NCBI GenBank assembly: GCA_021789095.1
Contig: JAJYJX010000047.1
Coordinates: 1,344 to 14,053 of the forward strand
Direction of reading: 5' to 3'
Source: a bacterium
Lineage (GTDB): Bacteria > JAMCPX01
DNA length: 12,710 nucleotides
The notes beneath the pieces were generated by a model. That model worked only from the letters and a program-made list of their open reading frames with translations, did not search any database and was not told the origin of the DNA. Shown piece by piece: positions 1 to 6,684 of the stretch. A program made the translations under genes and the position numbers. Position 1 is the first letter of the stretch. Each line of letters opens with the position of its first letter.

Positions 1-745
1 AAAAATAATTGTCTATGTCTGCATAGAATGTTTCCCTTGGGTTTACGTCGATAAGCAGGGCACCCGACCTTTTTGCATACCTTGGTACCTCTGATATAGG
101 ATAAACAGTGCCTGATGTTCCTACAATAAGCACTACCTTTGCCTGTTCTATCTGCATGTAGGACTCGGGGATCATCTGAACAGGCTCGCCAAACAGTACT
201 ACGTCCAGCCTTGCCTTCCCGCCGCACTTGCATGATGGCATTGCGTTAATTATGCGTTCCATCGAACCAGATTTAAGATCATCAACGGCCTTTTTAAGAA
301 ATCCAATAAAGTCCTCTTTGTTAAACTTCATTGTTTCATTGCACTGTATGCATCTGAACCTGTAGATATTCCCGTGGACCTCGATAACATGCTTGCTTCC
401 GGCAGCCTGATGCAGGTTGTCAATGTTCTGTGTGATGACACAGTCGAGCAACCCCATTTTCTCAAGTTCTGCTATTGTGCAATGCGCAGGGTTGGGAAGC
501 GCATTGCCGATTGAGTTGATGGAATCTACAAGGAAATCTATGAGTTTTTCCGGCTTATTCATTGCAAGATCTACAATGCCCTGTGTAGTGCCAAACTCCA
601 TTGGATTAAACCTGTCCCACAATCCGCCTGGGTCCCTGAAGGTCGGAATCCCGCTTTCCTGCGACACACCCGCGCCTGTAAAAGCTACAACACGGCCCCT
701 TTTGACAATTTCTTTTGCAGCCTTTTTTATAGAGTCATTACTCAC
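1..745 (-). CDS. cobB: Sir2-family NAD-dependent protein deacylase (sirtuin), partial at C-terminus
   Basis: Sirtuins remove acetyl or other acyl groups from protein lysines, using NAD+ and releasing nicotinamide and O-acyl-ADP-ribose, in the cytoplasm. Reading leftward from a GTG at 745-743, 248 codons are open to the window edge. They show the family motifs in order: GAGVSQESGIPTFRD (residues 24-38, NAD binding), TQNID (105-109), the catalytic histidine in VHG (H124), zinc cysteines C132-x2-C135 and C172-x-C174, FGEP (185-188), GTSG (209-212) and DVNP (233-236). Families are usually about 240-255 residues, so only a few C-terminal residues are missing. The GTG start follows an AAGGA ribosome-binding sequence and overlaps the upstream ligase by 8 nt. 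The nearby ATG is ruled out because it meets a stop after three codons. The Y-x-x-R pair typical of desuccinylating class III sirtuins is not apparent, so ordinary deacetylation is more likely (inference). The symbol is by family only. Confidence 0.93.
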   Translation of the reverse strand, partial: MSNDSIKKAAKEIVKRGRVVAFTGAGVSQESGIPTFRDPGGLWDRFNPMEFGTTQGIVDLAMNKPEKLIDFLVDSINSIGNALPNPAHCTIAELEKMGLLDCVITQNIDNLHQAAGSKHVIEVHGNIYRFRCIQCNETMKFNKEDFIGFLKKAVDDLKSGSMERIINAMPSCKCGGKARLDVVLFGEPVQMIPESYMQIEQAKVVLIVGTSGTVYPISEVPRYAKRSGALLIDVNPRETFYADIDNYF

Positions 746-2300
746 TCTTCTTTTCCTTAATAGTTTTTTCTTTTTCCCTTGCCCTGAGTTCTTTTTTTAA
801 CACTTTACCAATAATATTTTTCGGAAGATCGTCAATAAATTCGATATATTTGGGTATTTTGAATGCTGCAAGTTTTGAGCCAAGATATGTTTTAATCTCT
901 TCATGCCCGGCACTTTCGCCGGGTTTTAGCACTATAAATGCCTTTGCCTCTTCTCCCATTACAATGTCATGCACGCCTATTACAGCCGCATCCATGATCT
1001 TTGGATATTCATACAGTACATTTTCTATTTCCTTGGGATATATGTTTTCTCCTCCGCGGATGATTAAATCCTTTTTTCTGTCAACGATGTAAAAATATCC
1101 ATCCTTGTCCATATATCCTATATCACCGGTGTGCAGCCATCCGTTCATTATGGTACTGGCGGTCTCTTCGGGACGCTTGTGATAGTGCTTCATAACGGCA
1201 CCGCCGCGGATAACAAGTTCTCCAAGTTTGTTTACCGGAAGCTCTTTGCCGCTGTCATCAACAACCCTTACCTCCTGTCCCGGCAATGCCTTGCCTATGG
1301 AACCAATTTTTCTCTCGCCGTGCAGCGGGTTAAGCGTACTTGCAACGGTTCCTTCGGTAAGCCCGTAACCCTCGATGATATCCACGCCATAGGTGGATTC
1401 GAATTTCCTGAATGTTTCCTCCGCTAATGGAGCAGCGCCGCAAACGCCGAATTTCAAGCTGCTGAGGTCATGCTTTTTTATCTCGTCAGAGAGAAGCGTA
1501 AGAATATTGTATATGGCAGGGACCCCGCTGAAAAATGTTGCCCGGTATTTCTCAACAACCTCGCCAAATTCTGATGCAGAAAACGTCAGCCTGAGCGTAA
1601 CCGTAACACCCGAATACAGGGCACTGATCATGGACATCATGGCATTCACATGAAAGAGAGGCAGAAAGATAAGGGCCACCTCATTTCCCTGCTCCTCGTC
1701 GGAATGCAAAACAGACCTTATTCCCATGACAGCGTACAGTGCATTGGAATGGGTCAGCAGTGCGCCTTTTGGCTTTCCGGTAGTACCGGAGGTGTAGAAA
1801 AGATAGGCGGCATCTTCCGTGGATATTTTTACGTTTTCAAGCATATCAGAGTGATTGACAAGCTCCCTATATGATACCGTGCCTGCCGGGGGATCTTCGC
1901 CCGAATAAATTATTTTCTTAAGATAATTCAGGTCCGGCTTTATGGGTTCGATGTTGGGATAGTATGCAGACTCAACAACGAGGTATTTGCCTTCAGAGTC
2001 ATTCAGTAAAAACTTTACTTCTTCGGAATTCCACCAGCAGTTTATAGGCCCTGCAATTGCACCCAGTTTGTTTGCTGCAAGTGCTGCGTACAGAAATTCC
2101 GGTGAATTATTCATGTAAATATGAACTGTATCACCCTTTTTTACACCTAAGGATTTCAAGCCGTTTGCAAAGCGATTGACCCTTTCATTGAACTGGTGGA
2201 ATGTTACAGCATTGTCATAGAAATGGATATAGATTTTATCACCGTTTTCCTCTGCCCGTTTCTCAACCATTTCCCTCAGATCGTTATAGGCTGGCTTCAT
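738..2300 (-). CDS. AMP-forming acyl-CoA ligase (FadD/long-chain acyl-CoA synthetase-like)
   Basis: This 520-residue protein belongs to the ANL adenylate-forming superfamily. Such enzymes activate a carboxylic acid with ATP to an acyl-adenylate and transfer it to CoA. Visible motifs are the P-loop-like YTSGTTGKPKG (residues 169-179), GYGLTE (311-316), GWLHTGD (387-393), the hinge and CoA segment DRKKDLIIRGGEN (407-419) with YPKEIE following, and the C-terminal P-x4-G-K motif (493-499) with catalytic lysine K499. Length and motifs fit fatty-acyl or aromatic-acyl CoA ligases; the exact acid cannot be read from sequence. The ATG at 2300 is preceded by a strong AGGGAGGG ribosome-binding site. The gene is the first of a leftward pair with the sirtuin, which can deacylate lysines such as K499 in related ligases. 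The charged KEK-rich tail (about 507-520) lies beyond the catalytic domain. Confidence 0.93.
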   Translation of the reverse strand: MKPAYNDLREMVEKRAEENGDKIYIHFYDNAVTFHQFNERVNRFANGLKSLGVKKGDTVHIYMNNSPEFLYAALAANKLGAIAGPINCWWNSEEVKFLLNDSEGKYLVVESAYYPNIEPIKPDLNYLKKIIYSGEDPPAGTVSYRELVNHSDMLENVKISTEDAAYLFYTSGTTGKPKGALLTHSNALYAVMGIRSVLHSDEEQGNEVALIFLPLFHVNAMMSMISALYSGVTVTLRLTFSASEFGEVVEKYRATFFSGVPAIYNILTLLSDEIKKHDLSSLKFGVCGAAPLAEETFRKFESTYGVDIIEGYGLTEGTVASTLNPLHGERKIGSIGKALPGQEVRVVDDSGKELPVNKLGELVIRGGAVMKHYHKRPEETASTIMNGWLHTGDIGYMDKDGYFYIVDRKKDLIIRGGENIYPKEIENVLYEYPKIMDAAVIGVHDIVMGEEAKAFIVLKPGESAGHEEIKTYLGSKLAAFKIPKYIEFIDDLPKNIIGKVLKKELRAREKEKTIKEKKSE

Positions 2301-2325
2301 AAACCCTCCCTTTGACTATAAATCA

Positions 2326-2355
2326 ATTTTAAAATCCCAATTGTGAAAAAGTCAA
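2326..2355 (-). promoter_or_regulatory. Putative sigma70-type promoter for the acyl-CoA ligase-sirtuin pair
   Basis: Read leftward, TTGACT (2355-2350) is followed after 18 bp by TAAAAT (2331-2326). Transcription would start near 2318 and give a leader of about 18 nt containing the AGGGAGGG ribosome-binding site. The match to consensus is good, but the region is AT-rich and this is a prediction by eye. Confidence 0.5.
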
Positions 2356-2369
2356 ATACATTTATGACT
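2350..2369. promoter_or_regulatory. Imperfect 20-bp inverted repeat, candidate operator
   Basis: The sequence AGTCA-N10-TGACT has perfect 5-bp arms, and four further bases of the 10-bp centre sit in symmetric pairs. It covers the -35 box of the leftward promoter, so a dimeric repressor bound here would block it. TetR- or FadR-type regulators commonly control acyl-CoA ligase genes through such sites, but no regulator gene lies in the window and the site matches no operator that I can name with certainty. Confidence 0.35.
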
Positions 2370-2476
2370 AATACTGGGTTTTGCCACATTAGAAGGCAGA
2401 CGCGCTTTTTACAGTGGAACGATAAAAAAAGTATGTATGGCGCGGTTGCAAGTCAGCTCAAGGCTTTCTAACGAGG

Positions 2477-2506
2477 TTGACTAAGTATTTCATAGTAGTA
2501 TATAAG
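2477..2506 (+). promoter_or_regulatory. Putative promoter for the rightward operon, close to the first start codon
   Basis: TTGACT (2477-2482) is followed by TATATAAG (2499-2506), which gives a -10 hexamer at a spacing of 16 to 18 bp. A start site about 7 bp downstream would fall near 2511-2514, leaving at most about 8 nt before the ATG at 2519, with no Shine-Dalgarno sequence. This would make the first message nearly leaderless. Confidence 0.45.
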
Positions 2507-2518
2507 AATTGAATAATT

Positions 2519-4465
2519 ATGTTTATAAAGAGGTTATCCGCAATTATCATATGCCTGGAATTGGGGACTTTGTTGTTTTCTTCAAAAGCGTTGTCTTCCA
2601 CGAAATCACTGCCTGATACATTAAGCAAATACCCGGAGATTACCTCCACCACAGCCGTTTATGTGACGGGTACAAATCCAACGTTAACGAGCGGGAATAC
2701 GTTTACAGAAGCGCTGTATGATATATGGATAAAGCAGCATACTTCAGAAAATATCGGGGACGTTGTAACGCAGCTCAACAACGTAAAGCTGGACAACGGG
2801 TTCATGAATCTTTATCCTTACAGTCTTGTCCTGCTCAACGAGTATAACGAAAACTATTCAAAACAGCTTTTGCAATATGCAGTACTCTTATCCCCTTCTA
2901 TGTCGGAACCGTATTTCAAGCTTTCCTACCTTATGCTTACAGGCAGGGACAGACACTATGTACTTGCCGGCATTTACATGCTAAGGGCCGCAGAGACATT
3001 TTTTAATGACCCGTACAATATGCTCAGGTTTGTTTCCAACAGGTTTATAAATATTACCCTTGCCGCCCTTATCGTTTTTTTCATTTTTAGCTTCCTGCTT
3101 ATTATAAGATATTCCATGCAGATATATGCATATATAAAAGGTAAGCTTCCCGAATCTGTTCCGGTTTATGCCACAATACTGTTTTCTGTCATTATAACTA
3201 TGATTCCGTTTCTGTTTGGTGCCGGGTTTTTATGGCTGCTCGTACTCTGGCTGGCGCTGACATTGGCATTTCAGAAACCATCGGAACGCTTCATGAGCAT
3301 GGGGTTTATAGTCTTTTTTACACTTCTTACGTACATAGCGCTGGTTGTTGTTGCCACCATATTAAAACCGGCCGAAGAACCTTTTACGGGCATAATGAGC
3401 GTACATTACGGAAGTCTCTCCACAAAAGATGTAGACGGGCTCAATACCTATGCAGACAGCCATAAGGATGATCTTTACAGTAATCTTTATATGGGTGTGT
3501 ATTATAAAAGAATCGGGATGTACAACACGGCATACAACTATTTCAAAAGATTGCTGGATAACGGGTATGGTAATTCCTCCATGGTTATATCCAATATCGG
3601 CAATCTTGAGTATGCACTGGGAGATGTCGCTTCAGCTGAGGATAATTACCGGAAGGCGGTTTCAATAAATCATAACTTTTTTGCTGCCCATTACAACCTT
3701 GGACAGCTGTATCTGATAAAAGCCAATATAGAGGGGACGAACGAGCTGGATATAGCAAGGGGCATAGCCCCCGGGCTTTTCGCATATTATGCATCGATAT
3801 ATCAGAAATCCAATATAAACAGGATATTTGCAGATGCGCTGCCTGAACCCAGAGAACTTGCCTATAATATGTTTAAGGAAACACTGCACAACGAAACGGC
3901 CGTAGGGCTGGCGGATGTTATGATAAGCAGGCTGATCGCATGGCCATCTGCAAAACACCTGCCGTACATGGGTTTATGGCTTTTGCTCTTGTTCATGGTT
4001 ATAATAACACTATCCAGATATGCAAGAACCCGTCTTCGCTGTAAGTCATGCGGCAAGGTATACAGTAGCTTTAATAGAAATGATGAGTATAAAGAGGCTG
4101 TTTGTATTGATTGCCTGAGATTCAATGTACGGAACGACATAAAGGACAACAAAAAAAAGCTTGAAATAACACAAAGAGTGCGGAGATGGAAAAAAAGTTT
4201 AAGGATTATGAATATTGTAACATCGGCGCTTATACCCGGCAGCGGCTATATAATCAGCGGGCAGACGGTAAAAGGTATGGCCGTGCTTTCACTCTTTAGC
4301 TATCTCATGGTAGAGTATATAAGCTCCTTTGGCTTGATAACATCCGTGCTGCCTTTAAGCAATCCATATATAGGCATGTTAAAGGTATTGGTACTTATTA
4401 TAATTGCGGGTCTGTATGCCGGGAATATTATACTGGCAGTAAAAACCGAGGCAAAATGGTATTAA
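2519..4465 (+). CDS. Polytopic membrane protein with TPR repeats and a zinc ribbon, function unknown
   Basis: I do not recognise a named family for the whole 648-residue protein. It begins with a signal-like hydrophobic segment (about 8-24), then a soluble, probably periplasmic, helical region (about 25-175). Membrane spans follow near 177-198, 215-231, 232-250 and 261-282. At least two TPR-type units are visible at about 318-400 (SNLYMGVYYKRIGMYNTAYNY and a second helical pair ending in HYNLGQLYLIK). A span at 481-499 precedes a zinc ribbon, C508-x2-C511 and C529-x2-C532, in a basic and so probably cytoplasmic segment. The C-terminus has further hydrophobic segments (about 563-640), including a PGSGYIISGQTVKG stretch that resembles the P-G-x-G-x-x-x-x-G-x-x-x-x-G turn of small TM2/DUF5683-like membrane domains. 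The positive-inside rule puts the TPRs outside and the ribbon inside. The ATG is chosen because it gives the signal segment, although it lacks a ribosome-binding site. It overlaps the next gene by 10 nt. Confidence 0.85.
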   Translation: MFIKRLSAIIICLELGTLLFSSKALSSTKSLPDTLSKYPEITSTTAVYVTGTNPTLTSGNTFTEALYDIWIKQHTSENIGDVVTQLNNVKLDNGFMNLYPYSLVLLNEYNENYSKQLLQYAVLLSPSMSEPYFKLSYLMLTGRDRHYVLAGIYMLRAAETFFNDPYNMLRFVSNRFINITLAALIVFFIFSFLLIIRYSMQIYAYIKGKLPESVPVYATILFSVIITMIPFLFGAGFLWLLVLWLALTLAFQKPSERFMSMGFIVFFTLLTYIALVVVATILKPAEEPFTGIMSVHYGSLSTKDVDGLNTYADSHKDDLYSNLYMGVYYKRIGMYNTAYNYFKRLLDNGYGNSSMVISNIGNLEYALGDVASAEDNYRKAVSINHNFFAAHYNLGQLYLIKANIEGTNELDIARGIAPGLFAYYASIYQKSNINRIFADALPEPRELAYNMFKETLHNETAVGLADVMISRLIAWPSAKHLPYMGLWLLLLFMVIITLSRYARTRLRCKSCGKVYSSFNRNDEYKEAVCIDCLRFNVRNDIKDNKKKLEITQRVRRWKKSLRIMNIVTSALIPGSGYIISGQTVKGMAVLSLFSYLMVEYISSFGLITSVLPLSNPYIGMLKVLVLIIIAGLYAGNIILAVKTEAKWY

Positions 4466-5676
4466 AAGGTTCACTCGGCACATTTGATATTATATCCATT
4501 ATCCAGATGATAACATCTCAGCAGGCTACCGGTGTACTCCATATAAAGGGTACTGAAAAAAAGGATGTCTTTGATATACTTATAGATAACGGCAGGCTCA
4601 TAAGGATTATGCCGCTTTTTGAAATACCGGTTAAATATATTGCAGAACGGCTGGTAAAGGCAGGATTGCTTGAGTCAGGGCAGTTGAAGGTAATATTAAA
4701 TGCCGTAAAGAAGGAAGATTTCAAAGAGGCAGACATACCAAAGCGCTTTTCAGTATCTGTGTCCTCATTGATGAGGTTGACACTCTCTGTAACGTATGAG
4801 TCTTTGCACACAATGCATCATTTCAGGAAGGGCACCTATGAGTTTGAACCCAGGGGCATAGCGTATGATCCGGAACTCAATGAGCCCATGAATACCGAGT
4901 TTCTGTTAATGGAGTCATCAAGGGTGGTTGATGAGGTATCCCACCTTAACTGGAGGTACAACGACGATATTGTCTTTGATAAGACGGTAACGGAAGACAG
5001 CGGCAGACAGCCGCCACCGCAGGTGAAACAGCCGGCAAAAAAGAGCAATGCAGGGGACGAATTCGTTATAGAGAGAACATCCGTTTCCTTGGAGCCGGAT
5101 CAACAGCCGGAGGAGAGTGCCCTTGAAGAGAAGCATAAGTCTCCGGAAGAGATCATCCTGGAGCTTGTGAATGGCAGAAGAACGGCAGGTGAAATCTATT
5201 ATTTAAGCCTTTTAAGCAAAAACGAGGTAATACTGGAACTGGGCAACCTGATCAGAGAAGGCAAGATAAGTGTTTTATCCTATACGAAAGAACCGTTCAA
5301 GCCTGTGAAAAAATCGGTACTGTCGAGGGTTGTTGATTCTGCAAGATCGGGTATTATACTTCTGCTGAACCTGATAATAATTATCATGATCCTCTCTTAT
5401 TCCAGGATTAATCCATTCAGAATGCAGGGTGTAAGAACAGACATAACCTATACAAATTTATTAAAATATGCGGGTAATTATCAGCAGATAAAGCTGTCAA
5501 ACGCCCTGGAGATCTACAAGCTCGAGTATGGATCATATCCGGCTTCACTTAAGACATTGGTTGACAGGCATATCATAAGTAGTAAGGATTTGACATTCCC
5601 GTATGGCAGTGAATACTATTATAGTAAGCAGGATGGAAGCTATATATTACTTGCACCCAAATATGCGGCCAAGTAA
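4456..5676 (+). CDS. DUF4388 (PATAN-like) membrane protein with a pseudopilin-like C-terminal tail
   Basis: This 406-residue protein opens with a DUF4388/PATAN-type domain. The pattern GSLGTFDIISIIQMI, then TGVLHI and IDNGRLI (residues 5-48), is typical, and the domain runs to about 155. In deltaproteobacteria and cyanobacteria such domains sit in signalling and gliding proteins. A low-complexity, Pro/Gln/Glu-rich linker (about 180-228) follows, then a helical, winged-helix-like segment (228-275). One membrane span lies at about 298-315. The last 80 residues, with KLSNALEIYKLEYGSYPASL near 346-365, resemble the C-terminal globular part of GspG-type pseudopilins, where an aligned Y-P-x-x-L motif is common. 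This would place DUF4388 inside the cell and the tail outside (inference). The start overlaps the upstream gene's stop by 10 nt and has a GAGG ribosome-binding site. Function is unknown; pairing with the upstream membrane protein is likely. Confidence 0.85.
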   Translation: MVLKGSLGTFDIISIIQMITSQQATGVLHIKGTEKKDVFDILIDNGRLIRIMPLFEIPVKYIAERLVKAGLLESGQLKVILNAVKKEDFKEADIPKRFSVSVSSLMRLTLSVTYESLHTMHHFRKGTYEFEPRGIAYDPELNEPMNTEFLLMESSRVVDEVSHLNWRYNDDIVFDKTVTEDSGRQPPPQVKQPAKKSNAGDEFVIERTSVSLEPDQQPEESALEEKHKSPEEIILELVNGRRTAGEIYYLSLLSKNEVILELGNLIREGKISVLSYTKEPFKPVKKSVLSRVVDSARSGIILLLNLIIIIMILSYSRINPFRMQGVRTDITYTNLLKYAGNYQQIKLSNALEIYKLEYGSYPASLKTLVDRHIISSKDLTFPYGSEYYYSKQDGSYILLAPKYAAK

Positions 5677-5691
5677 GGTGTTATCATAGGT

Positions 5692-6684
5692 ATGGAAATA
5701 AAAGATGCAACCCAGGTCTTTGAGTCGAACGAACTGGCGAGAGTTCTTTTCGGTGTTAATAATGAAAACCTCAAGGTTATAGAAAACAATCTCGGTGTAA
5801 AGCTCAATGTCAGGGGGAATGTCATAAATTTCAACGGGGAAAACAGTGCCATTAACTTTGCCAGCAAACTTTTAACAGAACTGTATTCCGTAGTTGATAA
5901 GGGTTATGCTGTTGGACCAAGAGATGTTTTAAACGCCATAGACATACTCCGTGAAGACCGTGCCATAGATCTGTCAACAATATTTCTGGATACTTCTTTT
6001 ATCAACCTGAAGAAAAGGAAAATTGTTCCCAAAAGTCTTAATCAAAAGCTCTATCTCGATGCTATAAAAAAATATGACATTGTTATAGCAATAGGTCCTG
6101 CGGGCACAGGTAAAACATACCTTGCAATGGCAATGGCCCTTATAATGCTGATCCGAAAAGAGGTTGACAGGATCATACTTACAAGGCCTGCCATTGAAGC
6201 CGGTGAAAAGCTCGGGTTTCTGCCGGGGGATATGTATGAAAAGGTTTCTCCTTACCTTAGGCCGCTGTACGATGCCCTTTACGATATGATGGACCAGGAT
6301 CGGGCAAATGATTTAATATACAAAGGTGTAATCGAAGTTGCTCCCCTTGCATTTATGAGAGGACGGACACTGAATGATTCTTTTATCATCCTGGATGAGG
6401 CCCAGAATACTACGTCAGAACAGATGAAGATGTTCTTGACCAGGATCGGGTTCAGCTCAAGGGCTGTTGTAACAGGCGACATAACACAGATAGATCTTCC
6501 GCGTGACAGGCCGTCAGGTCTTGTTGAGAGCATAGACATACTGTCCGGTATCGAAGGCATAAAATTCATAAGGTTCTCCGAAGTCGATATTGTAAGACAT
6601 AAACTTGTTCAGGAAATAATCAAAGCATACGAATCGAAAGAAAGTAAGGACCAGGAAAGAAATCCCCACAGAAACTATAAATGA
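5692..6684 (+). CDS. ybeZ: PhoH-like ATPase YbeZ
   Basis: The 330-residue protein is a PhoH-family P-loop NTPase, related to RNA helicase cores and functionally linked to YbeY in RNA and ribosome metabolism. A short N-terminal KH-like segment (about 15-65) is followed by the ATPase domain. Walker A is GPAGTGKT (135-142) and Walker B is FIILDEAQN (231-239). The sensor-like segment VVTGDITQIDLP (259-270) is also typical. Length matches the family (about 320-350). The start at 5692 has AAGGTG upstream, at a slightly long spacing. The gene lies 15 nt after the DUF4388 gene and overlaps pgpH by 4 nt (ATGA), so translational coupling is likely. A ybeZ-ybeY neighbourhood is conserved across bacteria. 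Confidence 0.95.
   Translation: MEIKDATQVFESNELARVLFGVNNENLKVIENNLGVKLNVRGNVINFNGENSAINFASKLLTELYSVVDKGYAVGPRDVLNAIDILREDRAIDLSTIFLDTSFINLKKRKIVPKSLNQKLYLDAIKKYDIVIAIGPAGTGKTYLAMAMALIMLIRKEVDRIILTRPAIEAGEKLGFLPGDMYEKVSPYLRPLYDALYDMMDQDRANDLIYKGVIEVAPLAFMRGRTLNDSFIILDEAQNTTSEQMKMFLTRIGFSSRAVVTGDITQIDLPRDRPSGLVESIDILSGIEGIKFIRFSEVDIVRHKLVQEIIKAYESKESKDQERNPHRNYK

Noticed and set aside
417-800. Rightward 127-residue open frame across the sirtuin/ligase boundary
   Set aside because: It runs antisense to two genes with complete family motifs, has a composition of no recognisable protein, and is a shadow frame.
2301-2518. Intergenic region examined for a small RNA, riboswitch or small gene
   Set aside because: I found only promoter-like boxes and the inverted repeat; no convincing reading frame with a ribosome-binding site and no recognisable riboswitch core.
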